Source of the DNA: Herbaspirillum sp. DW155
Lineage (GTDB): Bacteria; Pseudomonadota; Gammaproteobacteria; Burkholderiales; Burkholderiaceae_D
Direction: 5' to 3'
Assembly: GCF_037076565.1 (NCBI RefSeq)
Contig: NZ_AP029028.1
Span: forward strand, 2,108,001-2,172,000
DNA: 64,000 nt
Shown piece by piece: positions 25,201 to 31,603 of this stretch. The notes below the pieces were generated by a model. That model saw only the letters and a program-made list of their open reading frames with translations. It did not search any database and was not told the DNA's origin. The translations under genes and the position numbers were made by a program. The number at the start of each line of letters is the position of its first letter. Position 1 is the stretch's first letter.

Positions 25201-26345
25201 TGGCATACACGAGACCGACATTAAGTGAGCTGCAGGAGCGGGCCAAGGCTGACATCGAGGCCGCGCAGCCCGGTACAGACGCATTGCTTCGATTTTCGCC
25301 ACTGCGCATTCTGGGCCGCGTCCTGGCGGCGCTGATCAATCTGGTTTACGGCTATCTGGACTACATCGCCAAGCAAGCCGTCCCGTGGACTGCCACTGAT
25401 GAATACTTGGCAGGGTGGGGCGCGTTGAAGAAGGTCTATCAGAAGGCCGCTACCAAGTCGTCTAGTACGGCTGTAACGTTTCCGGCGACCTCGGGCACGA
25501 TCAGCGCGGGTACGCAGCTGGTGCGCGGTGATGGAGTTCTATATGTCACGACCACCTCCGGGACATCAAGCGGCACTGCGATCACCGTGGCCGCAGAAGC
25601 CGTAGACGCCGGAGAGGCTGGGAACTGTGACGCCGGTACCAAGCTCACGCTGGCCACCGCTGTGGATGGCGTGCAGTCGACGGGTGTCGCTACGGCCGCA
25701 TTCGTTGGTGGTGCCGATGTTGAGAGCCAGGACGACTTTTCTGCGCGCGTGATGGCTGGATACCAGGCATCACCCCAAGGGGGTGCCGTAGACGACTATT
25801 CCACCTGGTCGACGGCACAGGCCGGGGTAACTCGTGCCTGGGCCAATCCGGTCGGTTTCGGAGCCGGCACAGTCGTCGTTTACTTCATGATGGATGACGT
25901 CGAGGCGGATCATGGTGGCTTCCCCCAAGGAACCAATGGCGTGGCCACGGCTGAAAAGCGCAATGCGACCAAGGCGACCGGCGACCAACTGATTCTGGCG
26001 AACGCGCTCTATACGTTACGGCCAGCCACGGCGCTGGTCTATGCATGTTCTCCTGAAAAGCACGTCCTCAATTTCAAGATCAGCGGTCTTTCTTCTGCAA
26101 GCACGGCGACACGTGCAGCAATCAGCGCGGCCCTTTCCGATGCGCTTTACCGCAATGGAACTCCGCTGGCTGGAACCGTAGATCGCACCGAGATTGAGGG
26201 GGCTCTGAGCGGTATTTCTGCTGCAGCTGGCGGTGTCATTGACGAGATTGATGGCGTGATCGGCGAGACCACGACGGTCATCGCAGGCAATGTCGTCAGC
26301 CCGCTGGGGTATCTGCCCACGCTTGGCACCGTCACGTTCCTGTGA
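25200..26345 (+). CDS. baseplate J-like protein, Mu gp47
   Basis: The 381-residue protein has the Baseplate_J pattern: RPTLSELQERAKADIEAAQP, PWTATDEYLAGWGALKKVYQ, GTISAGTQLVRGDGVLYVTT, GGADVESQDDFSARVMAGYQ, and PQGGAVDDYSTWSTAQAGVT. It forms the wedge of the baseplate together with gp46 and gp48. Confidence 0.93.
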   Translation: MAYTRPTLSELQERAKADIEAAQPGTDALLRFSPLRILGRVLAALINLVYGYLDYIAKQAVPWTATDEYLAGWGALKKVYQKAATKSSSTAVTFPATSGTISAGTQLVRGDGVLYVTTTSGTSSGTAITVAAEAVDAGEAGNCDAGTKLTLATAVDGVQSTGVATAAFVGGADVESQDDFSARVMAGYQASPQGGAVDDYSTWSTAQAGVTRAWANPVGFGAGTVVVYFMMDDVEADHGGFPQGTNGVATAEKRNATKATGDQLILANALYTLRPATALVYACSPEKHVLNFKISGLSSASTATRAAISAALSDALYRNGTPLAGTVDRTEIEGALSGISAAAGGVIDEIDGVIGETTTVIAGNVVSPLGYLPTLGTVTFL

Positions 26346-26352
26346 GGCGTCC

Positions 26353-26949
26353 ATGCGTATCCCAACATATACCGCGCAGGATTTTCTCAATGCGCTCCAA
26401 GGCCTGCTGCCATCCGGCCTGGTCTGGCCACGTGGCCAAGACAGTGTGCAGGCTGAAACATTGTCGGGCCTGGCGCCAACCTTTGTTCGTCATGCGGAAA
26501 GGGCAGTGAATCTTCTCACTGACGCTAACCCGGCAACAACGATTGAGCTGCTATCCGAGTGGGAATCAACCCTCGGCCTTCCAGACCCGTGCGCGGGAGA
26601 GTCGCCCACGCTGCAGCAACGCCGGCAACAGGTGGTGGCACGGTTTGCCAATAGCGGCGGCCAGTCGATTCCTTATTTCGTCAGTTTCGCCCTCGACCTC
26701 GGTTATGCGGTTGAAACAAAGGAGTTCGCTCCGTTCCGCTGCGGCCAGAGCTGTGCCGGTGACCCAGTTGGCGGTGAGGACTGGTCATACACCTGGGCGA
26801 TCGTTGCGCCGCTTGCTTCTCCGGTTTATTTCGGCGCGGGTCAATCAACTGCGGGCGAGCCGCTGGCTGCCTGGCAAAACACAGTACTGGAGTGTGAGAT
26901 TAAGCGTATCAAGCCGGCGCACACCCTTTTGCAGTTTATCTACCAATGA
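26353..26949 (+). CDS. baseplate/tail protein, Mu gp48 (YmfQ, DUF2313) family
   Basis: The 198-residue protein has the DUF2313 motifs: LLPSGLVWPRGQDSV, LLTDANPATTIELLSEWEST, LGLPDPCAGESPTLQQRRQQ, and IKRIKPAHTLLQFIY. ATG 26353 follows GAGGCGTCC. It attaches fibres to the baseplate. Confidence 0.9.
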   Translation: MRIPTYTAQDFLNALQGLLPSGLVWPRGQDSVQAETLSGLAPTFVRHAERAVNLLTDANPATTIELLSEWESTLGLPDPCAGESPTLQQRRQQVVARFANSGGQSIPYFVSFALDLGYAVETKEFAPFRCGQSCAGDPVGGEDWSYTWAIVAPLASPVYFGAGQSTAGEPLAAWQNTVLECEIKRIKPAHTLLQFIYQ

Positions 26950-26957
26950 GGTAATGC

Positions 26958-27950
26958 ATGTATCAAATCGATAATTCGACTGCATCATCGACGCTACCGG
27001 CGCCGTCATCGGCTGGTACGGCGGGATATTTCACAGACGGGAATCCCGCGACCGGTCAGGCCGCTACGGTAGTGCCGGCTGAATTCCTGAACATGCTGAT
27101 GATGGAGCTGGTTAATCTGGTCTCCGCTGGAGGCTTGACGCCATCAAAAGCTGATCTGACTCAGGTTGCTGCGGCTGTGAAATCGCTTGCCAAGAAAGCG
27201 CAAATACAACCTGTGAGCGCAAGTGTCTCGTCTAACGCACTTACATTTTCGTTCCAGGGTGGTCCACTGGATTTTCGTAGTTCGACCCTTGCAACTGGCG
27301 TACCAAATTCGGCTGTCAGCGTGCCAGCAGGGAGTATCACAATACCCTCTGGAGCTACGCTGGGCATGGTATCAGGTCAGGCTAGTCGGCTTGTTTTCTT
27401 GGAGGCTTACAACGGAGGAAGTCCAGTCCTCTGCGTTGCCAATATGGCTGGTGGCCTGCAATTGGACGAAACCAACCTGATCTCTCCTACCACGATCAGC
27501 ACCGGAGCCACCTCAGCCAGTGCGATCTATTCGGCCAGCGCCGTATCTGCAAATTCGCCATATCGTGTAGTTGGTTTCATCGATATTTCAGAGGCCACCG
27601 CTGGTATATGGGCATCTGGACCGACATTGGTACAAGGGACTGGAGGGCTCGCTTTGAGTGCTTTGTCTGGCCTGGGGTATGGTCAGACCTGGCAGCATCC
27701 GACTCGAACCGCAGGCACGGTCTATTACAACACCACTGGGCGCCCTATTTTTGTTGGAGCGACCGCAACGTCCACCGGCGGCGGGAATGTGCAGTTCACG
27801 GTAAATGGCATCACGACCGCCAGTGTGAACGGTTCGTCGTCAGCTACCGGGCAAGGATTCGGTACGTGGACAGTCGTTCCGCCCGGAGCATCTTATTTCC
27901 TGACCCTCGGTAGCAGCGCAGTGCTGTCCGATTGGGCAGAACTTCGTTGA
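26958..27950 (+). CDS. tail fibre protein
   Basis: The 330-residue protein starts MYQIDNSTASSTLPAP and carries the fibre N-terminal signature GYFTDGNPATGQAATVVPAE, FLNMLMMELVNLVSAGGLTP. The rest is Ser/Gly/Thr-rich beta structure, presumably the receptor-binding part. It is short for a myovirus fibre, which leaves room for the large beta protein at 4915-7041 to act as a second adhesin. The fibre chaperone follows directly. Confidence 0.82.
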   Translation: MYQIDNSTASSTLPAPSSAGTAGYFTDGNPATGQAATVVPAEFLNMLMMELVNLVSAGGLTPSKADLTQVAAAVKSLAKKAQIQPVSASVSSNALTFSFQGGPLDFRSSTLATGVPNSAVSVPAGSITIPSGATLGMVSGQASRLVFLEAYNGGSPVLCVANMAGGLQLDETNLISPTTISTGATSASAIYSASAVSANSPYRVVGFIDISEATAGIWASGPTLVQGTGGLALSALSGLGYGQTWQHPTRTAGTVYYNTTGRPIFVGATATSTGGGNVQFTVNGITTASVNGSSSATGQGFGTWTVVPPGASYFLTLGSSAVLSDWAELR

Positions 27951-27958
27951 GGACTAAA

Positions 27959-28294
27959 ATGCAAAAATACAAAGACCTGAATGGCCAAGTTCACGAGCTT
28001 GACAGCGAGTATTTCGAGTACTTGCTCCCTCCTGGTAGCGTCAAGATCACCGATGCAGAAGCCGCCGAACTTTTAGCGCCATCTCCAGCCACCCTTTGGG
28101 CTGCTCGCCAAGCTGAAGCGCTCGCTGCGCTCGCTGCAAATGATTTGGTGGCAATTCGCTGCGCAAAGGCTAACGTCAAATATCCTGCTGAATGGCAAGC
28201 ATATGACGGGATACTACGCTCTATCGTGTCGGCATCATCTGGTGACGCTACGGCGGCCTTTCCAGAGCGTCCTGACTATCCGTCGGGTACCTGA
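27959..28294 (+). CDS. tail fibre assembly chaperone
   Basis: The 111-residue protein begins MQKYKDLNGQVHELDSEYF, has a helical middle (LWAARQAEALAALAANDLVA) and the family end pattern VKYPAEWQAYDGILRSIV followed by FPERPDYPSGT. It helps trimerise the fibre encoded just upstream. ATG 27959 lies 9 bp after the fibre stop. Confidence 0.8.
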   Translation: MQKYKDLNGQVHELDSEYFEYLLPPGSVKITDAEAAELLAPSPATLWAARQAEALAALAANDLVAIRCAKANVKYPAEWQAYDGILRSIVSASSGDATAAFPERPDYPSGT

Positions 28295-28310
28295 GCATAA
28301 TTCAACATTC

Positions 28311-28333
28311 AAGCCCGCCGCGTGCGGGTTTTT
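28311..28333 (+). terminator. terminator-like hairpin between fibre chaperone and lysis genes
   Basis: CCCGC (28314-28318) pairs with GCGGG (28324-28328) with a 5-base loop, then five T residues. It separates structural from lysis genes. Confidence 0.6.
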
Positions 28334-28347
28334 CTTTTGGAGGCTTG

Positions 28348-28743
28348 ATGCCAGAACCAACAACCAGTGCGGCGACGGGGTACGCCGTGGCTGTGGGGAC
28401 GGTCACGCTGACCGGTTCATTCCTGGGGTTGCAGTATGACCTGCTGCTGGCCGGGATTTTTGGGGGCTGTGTGGCCCTGTCATTCACCCGGCAGACGCCG
28501 CTGCTACGTATGGCCATCATGCTGATTACCAGCGCGTTGGCTGCGGCCTATGGTGGGCCGGTGGCCATGGCCTGGGCGGCGCAGTCGTCTTATTTCGAAT
28601 GGACGGCCAAGATTCCTGAGCAGATGCGCCTATTCAGTGCTTTTGCCATCGGGGTCAGCACACAGACGCTTGGACCGTATGCGATCCAGTGGGCACGCGC
28701 GAAATTTGGAGGGGTTAATCCACAATCGGGAGCCCCCCAATGA
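28348..28743 (+). CDS. putative holin
   Basis: The 131-residue protein has three hydrophobic segments (about residues 10-30, 35-50 and 52-75) and a charged C terminus (WARAKFGGVNPQSG). Size and position before the endolysin fit a class I holin, which forms membrane holes at lysis time. ATG 28348 is chosen with GGAGG at 28339-28343; the in-frame TTG at 28345 is too close to it. The stop overlaps the next ATG. Confidence 0.65.
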   Translation: MPEPTTSAATGYAVAVGTVTLTGSFLGLQYDLLLAGIFGGCVALSFTRQTPLLRMAIMLITSALAAAYGGPVAMAWAAQSSYFEWTAKIPEQMRLFSAFAIGVSTQTLGPYAIQWARAKFGGVNPQSGAPQ

Positions 28744-29030
28744 CAAACCACTATCTGCTGATTATCAATCTCATAGCCGCCGGCCTGGTGCTGGTGCGCG
28801 CTGTGTGCGCCCTCAATGAGATGACACCGGGTCCCGAACACCACCTTGACCGGTTCTTCGGTTCGGTACTGGCCACGGGCGCCTTCGGTGTACTGCTCGG
28901 GCCGTTCTATGGCTACACAGCGCCGCACATGGCTGAAGTGGCTATGAATACCGGTCTGGCCGGAACCTATGCAGTTCCTTGGTTCTATGTCTTGGTGCGC
29001 GAGCACCTATGGAGAAAATCAAATGGATAA
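28740..29030 (+). CDS. second small holin-like membrane protein
   Basis: The 96-residue protein has three hydrophobic stretches: LLIINLIAAGLVLVRAVCAL, FFGSVLATGAFGVLLGPFYG and YAVPWFYVLV. It sits between the holin and the endolysin and overlaps both. Two adjacent membrane proteins in a lysis cassette may be a holin with an antiholin or partner; which is which is not shown by the sequence. Confidence 0.6.
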   Translation: MTNHYLLIINLIAAGLVLVRAVCALNEMTPGPEHHLDRFFGSVLATGAFGVLLGPFYGYTAPHMAEVAMNTGLAGTYAVPWFYVLVREHLWRKSNG

Positions 29031-29487
29031 TCGCAAAGCATTTCTCGATACCCTGGCTTTTAGCGAGATTGGTGGGCCGCTACTGAAGGCATCCGACAAC
29101 GGCTACAACGTCATCGTGGGCTCGACGCCATGGAAGCCGATCTTGTTCGATAGCTATGCCGACCACCCGCGCCGGCTGATCGTGCTCAATCCCGCGCTGT
29201 CCTCCACGGCGGCCGGGCGTTACCAGTTGCTGGCCCGCTGGTTTGATGCCTACAAGAAGCAGTTGAACCTGCCGGATTTCTCACCGGCCAGCCAGGATGC
29301 CATCGCGTTGCAGCAGATCAAGGAGCAGGGCGCACTTGCTGATGTGGACGCTGGGCGCTTCGATATCGCTGTCAGCAAGGTCCGCAAAATCTGGGCGTCA
29401 CTGCCCGGCGCGGGCTATGGCCAGCGCGAAAACAAGCTGGAGATCCTGCGCGCGCAGTTCGCTGCCGCCGGCGGGATGCTGGCATGA
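29023..29487 (+). CDS. endolysin, lambda gpR-like transglycosylase
   Basis: The 154-residue protein closely follows lambda R: FSEIGGPLLKASDNGYNVIV with the likely catalytic Glu15, DSYADHPRRLIVLNP, STAAGRYQLLARWFDAYKKQ, FSPASQDAIALQQIKEQGAL and ASLPGAGYGQ. It cuts peptidoglycan glycan strands in the periplasm after holin action. There is no signal sequence, so it depends on the holin. It overlaps the second membrane protein by 8 bp. Confidence 0.93.
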   Translation: MDNRKAFLDTLAFSEIGGPLLKASDNGYNVIVGSTPWKPILFDSYADHPRRLIVLNPALSSTAAGRYQLLARWFDAYKKQLNLPDFSPASQDAIALQQIKEQGALADVDAGRFDIAVSKVRKIWASLPGAGYGQRENKLEILRAQFAAAGGMLA

Positions 29488-29984
29488 GCGTCCTGGCGCT
29501 GCTGCGCATCGTGCCGTCCTGGTGCTACTGGATTCTGGCCCTGGTAGCGCTGTGCCTGGGCTGCGAGATCCACGGCGCCAGCCGTGTGCAAGCAAAGTGG
29601 GATGTGCAGGTGAAGCAGCAGGCGGAAGCCGCCGAGGCAGCGCTGGAACTGCGACGCCAACAAAACCGGGCCATCGGCGCCGAGCAGGCGCTTAAGTCGG
29701 CTCAGATTCAGAAAGGGTATGACGATGAAATGGCAAAAGTGCGCGCTGATCTGCGCAATTCTAAGCGGCTGCGCCTCGGTGCAGCCTGGTGCGACGGTGG
29801 CACTCCCGGACCAGCCCAAGCCGGTGGCACCGGCGGCAGCGATGCAACCGGTACCGCCGGCCGGCTACTTCCTCCAGAGCTGGACAGCGCTGTTCGAGCG
29901 CTGATCGGCCAGGCCGAAGAGGCTGCCGCCACCGCCCGCGCGGCGCAGGCATTCATCCGAGAGAACGGCATGGCGCCCCCATGA
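29484..29984 (+). CDS. inner-membrane spanin, Rz-like
   Basis: The 166-residue protein has one N-terminal membrane helix (WCYWILALVALCLGCEIHGA) and then a long coiled-coil periplasmic part (VKQQAEAAEAALELRRQQNR). This is the layout of i-spanins, which span to an outer-membrane lipoprotein and fuse the membranes at the last step of lysis. The Rz1-like gene lies entirely inside it in another frame. Confidence 0.8.
   Translation: MSVLALLRIVPSWCYWILALVALCLGCEIHGASRVQAKWDVQVKQQAEAAEAALELRRQQNRAIGAEQALKSAQIQKGYDDEMAKVRADLRNSKRLRLGAAWCDGGTPGPAQAGGTGGSDATGTAGRLLPPELDSAVRALIGQAEEAAATARAAQAFIRENGMAPP
29725..29904 (+). CDS. outer-membrane lipoprotein spanin, Rz1-like, nested in Rz
   Basis: The 59-residue protein starts MKWQKCALICAILSGC, a lipoprotein signal with the lipobox L-S-G-C; the mature part is Pro-rich (PDQPKPVAPAAAMQPVPP), as in Rz1. 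It is embedded in the +1 frame of the Rz gene, the classical lambda arrangement. AAGGG at 29713-29717 fits ATG 29725; an in-frame ATG at 29719 is an alternative. Confidence 0.8.
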   Translation: MKWQKCALICAILSGCASVQPGATVALPDQPKPVAPAAAMQPVPPAGYFLQSWTALFER

Positions 29985-30053
29985 AACTGCTATAGCGCGG
30001 CCGCCGGCATGTCATTCCTGGCCGGCAATCCCTGTCAGTGCAAACTGGATTCG

Positions 30054-30090
30054 CCCCGAGCTTCCCATGTGGAGGCTCGGGGTTTTTTTT
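30054..30090 (+). terminator. strong terminator ending the prophage late operon
   Basis: CCCCGAGC (30054-30061) pairs perfectly with GCTCGGGG (30075-30082), followed by eight T residues. It lies about 70 bp after the Rz stop and closes the structural and lysis operon. Confidence 0.85.
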
Positions 30091-30091
30091 G

Positions 30092-30131
30092 TTTGCAAAA
30101 TGGAGCTCATCAACTAATATATTGATGAGCT
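30092..30131 (+). promoter_or_regulatory. promoter candidate overlapped by a 28-bp palindrome
   Basis: TTTGCA (30092-30097) and TAATAT (30115-30120) are spaced by 17 bp, a sigma-70-like pair. AGCTCATCAA (30104-30113) and TTGATGAGCT (30122-30131) form a perfect inverted repeat with an 8-bp AT loop that covers the -10 box. A bound repressor would block the promoter. The promoter points to the 29-residue gene at 30164. Confidence 0.5.
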
Positions 30132-30163
30132 TGCAACAAAAATATTGCTTGGGGAGCACGACA

Positions 30164-30253
30164 ATGAACTATTCGGGGTGGAATATCGTAGCGTACCTGT
30201 GGTCTGCCGCAATTGCGGCAAGCCTTTTGCTTTCGCTATGGCCAGATGCGTGA
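30164..30253 (+). CDS. 29-residue hydrophobic membrane peptide
   Basis: The frame reads MNYSGWNIVAYLWSAAIAAS, then LLLSLWPDA, one transmembrane helix with almost no charge. GGGGAG at 30151-30156 is well spaced for ATG 30164, and an operator-like promoter lies upstream. It ends 4 bp before the stop of the convergent HTH gene. Size and character recall small membrane toxins or lysis-timing peptides, but that is inference; a chance ORF cannot be ruled out. Confidence 0.45.
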   Translation: MNYSGWNIVAYLWSAAIAASLLLSLWPDA

Positions 30254-30257
30254 GGAA

Positions 30258-30485
30258 TTAGCGGGACGCGGTAATCATCCGCGTTTTAATCTGGAACAGT
30301 TCCCACAGGCCTGGGTGCATCCGGCGGTCGCCGGCCTCCCACTGCTGCCAGGATCGCAGCGTGGTGTGTACCAGTGCGCCAGCGGCGGATTGAGTCAGAC
30401 CGGCTGCTGTGCGCGCCGTAATGATGTCTGCAGGCGCAGGGTTAGCTGACGGCCCTTTCGGGCCGCGATTGGGGTGATTAGGCAT
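30258..30485 (-). CDS. small HTH (XRE/Cro-like) regulator
   Basis: The 75-residue protein has a basic N terminus and then IITARTAAGLTQSAAGALVH, a helix-turn-helix opening, followed by TTLRSWQQWEAGDRRMHPGL and WELFQIKT. The 'SWQQWEAGDRxMHPxLWELF' pattern is common in short phage and plasmid regulators. It overlaps the 64-residue gene upstream by 8 bp, so both are co-translated. One or both nearby palindromes may be its operators. Confidence 0.75.
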   Translation of the reverse strand: MPNHPNRGPKGPSANPAPADIITARTAAGLTQSAAGALVHTTLRSWQQWEAGDRRMHPGLWELFQIKTRMITASR

Positions 30486-30672
30486 TTCCTACTTCCACAG
30501 CAACAGCGATCAGGTCCACATCCTCACGAATCACGAGTCCCTCATAGTCGCCAGCGTAGTAGATGCGGTCATCGGCGCGCATTGCATCAAACATTTTTTC
30601 TGCCAATTCTAGGGAGCCTTCGCCTCCCAGAAGATCGCGGATTTGGTTGACGATGTTGGTCTTGGTGTTCAT
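30478..30672 (-). CDS. small acidic protein upstream of the HTH regulator
   Basis: The 64-residue protein begins MNTKTNIVNQIRDLLGGEGS and has two helices and a beta-rich acidic end (GLVIREDVDLIAVAVEVG). No family is recognised. A promoter-like sequence in the 31-bp palindrome at 30732-30762 points toward it. The coupling to an HTH gene resembles two-gene regulatory or toxin-antitoxin units, without a recognisable toxin fold. Confidence 0.6.
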   Translation of the reverse strand: MNTKTNIVNQIRDLLGGEGSLELAEKMFDAMRADDRIYYAGDYEGLVIREDVDLIAVAVEVGNA

Positions 30673-30731
30673 GTTAATCTCCAGCCCCTGTTATCCCGAG
30701 GCGCGGTGTTCGGCGATGCGCTGAACATGGA

Positions 30732-30762
30732 TGCATAATACGTACAATGTGCGTATTATGCA
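30732..30762. promoter_or_regulatory. 31-bp palindromic operator with mirrored -10 boxes
   Basis: TGCATAATACG (30732-30742) is followed after 9 bp by its exact inverse CGTATTATGCA (30752-30762). Each arm contains a TATTAT box, one on each strand, and on the minus strand TTGCAT lies 17 bp before it. It sits between divergent genes (30672 leftward, 30834 rightward), so it can act as a shared operator-promoter. Confidence 0.65.
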
Positions 30763-30806
30763 AGGGAATTTTTGCGGTCCCGCGTGCTTCTCAAACGGCA
30801 GATATA

Positions 30807-30822
30807 CTGTGCGTTCATACAG
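30807..30822 (+). promoter_or_regulatory. LexA (SOS) box
   Basis: CTGTGCGTTCATACAG matches the CTGT-N8-ACAG consensus of gamma- and betaproteobacterial LexA sites exactly, with TA on both outer sides (TACTGT, ACAGTA). It lies 11 bp before ATG 30834 and overlaps a TATACT -10-like box, so LexA binding should repress the downstream gene until DNA damage. Confidence 0.75.
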
Positions 30823-30833
30823 TATTTTCGATC

Positions 30834-31214
30834 ATGCCAAAGCGCCCCATCCAATTGAAAGATCCGATGTCCACGGCCGAGCTGCGCCAGCTCTACCGCG
30901 ACAACCCAACGCCCGAGCTCGCCCGCGCGCTGTGGGAGATCGCGCGCCTGAAGCGACGGCTGGAGTATTTCACGGACGAATACACCAAGGTCATGGCCAT
31001 GTGGCCGCGTGGAGAGGACCGGCCGCTGCTGCTGGAGATGCTGAAATCGGAGATGCTGACCGAGAACCGGGAGGCCTGGCCGCGCCCGCGCGAGAAGGAA
31101 GGGCCGCTGGACTTCGCCAAGGGAACCATCTTTGAAGACCTGGATGATGAGCATCCGGAGGACCGGGCATTGATGGCCGAGTGGATTCGGCAACATGGCC
31201 GTAAGCCCGAATAA
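30834..31214 (+). CDS. SOS-box-controlled protein of unknown function
   Basis: The 126-residue protein is soluble, helical and charged: MSTAELRQLYRDNPTPELAR, ALWEIARLKRRLEYFTDEYT, then LLLEMLKSEMLTENREAWPR and an acidic end. No enzyme motif is visible. ATG 30834 is chosen because the LexA box lies directly before it; an upstream in-frame start at 30747 would place the box inside the gene. It is the last prophage gene before attR, a typical site for SOS-linked cargo or an induction regulator. Confidence 0.6.
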   Translation: MPKRPIQLKDPMSTAELRQLYRDNPTPELARALWEIARLKRRLEYFTDEYTKVMAMWPRGEDRPLLLEMLKSEMLTENREAWPRPREKEGPLDFAKGTIFEDLDDEHPEDRALMAEWIRQHGRKPE

Positions 31215-31366
31215 TTGCACAGAAAGAAATAAAATTTCCTGTGATTTGTGTCTAATATAGAAAGTGACACGCCCACACCAAGGCTATTTCAGAGCGAAAT
31301 AATAATACTGTATATTTGACAAAACAAACGGAAATCCAGAACAGTAGAGGCTTTCCGTCGAATTTA

Positions 31367-31418
31367 CACTTGCATGGGGTGCAAGGGGTCGTGTGTTCGA
31401 ATCACACCGTCCCGACCA
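31367..31418 (+). other. attR: 3' remnant of tRNA-Pro(GGG)
   Basis: The stretch runs from an anticodon arm (CTTGC, loop ATGGGGT, GCAAG; anticodon GGG) through variable loop, T arm (GTGTG-TTCGAAT-CACAC) to the acceptor strand GTCCCGA and CCA at 31416-31418. Upstream there is no matching TCGGGAC, D arm or 5' half, so this is not a complete gene. It is the displaced 3' end left when a phage integrates into a tRNA. The intact tRNA should lie at the left end of the prophage, outside the window. Confidence 0.85.
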
Positions 31419-31453
31419 ATCGAAATAACCACGGGGTAAAGCTTGTGGGAGAA

Positions 31454-31488
31454 ACACCGGATCCAGCGATGGATCGGGTGTTTTTTTT
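31454..31488 (+). terminator. terminator of the original tRNA-Pro transcript
   Basis: ACACC-G-GATCC (31454-31464) pairs with GGATC-G-GGTGT (31471-31481), with a G-G mismatch, followed by seven T residues. It lies 36 bp after the tRNA CCA end and belongs to the chromosome, not the phage. The interval 31489-31603 holds nothing else recognisable. Confidence 0.8.
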
Positions 31489-31603
31489 CGTCCGGACCAT
31501 TGTGGGGTCGCACAGAAGGCCCGCATCCTGGCGCACGCGCGCGCTGACGAAGTTGGGCCTGTCCGGGGAGGTAGAGCCTCGCGTGCGATCAGTCCGGCTT
31601 CAT

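Noticed and set aside
30258..30672. A HigBA-type toxin-antitoxin pair
   Set aside because: The order and overlap would fit, but the 64-residue partner has no RelE/HigB-like catalytic pattern.
31340..31418. A complete tRNA gene
   Set aside because: Only the anticodon arm to CCA is present; the 5' acceptor strand and D arm are missing, so it is an attachment-site remnant.
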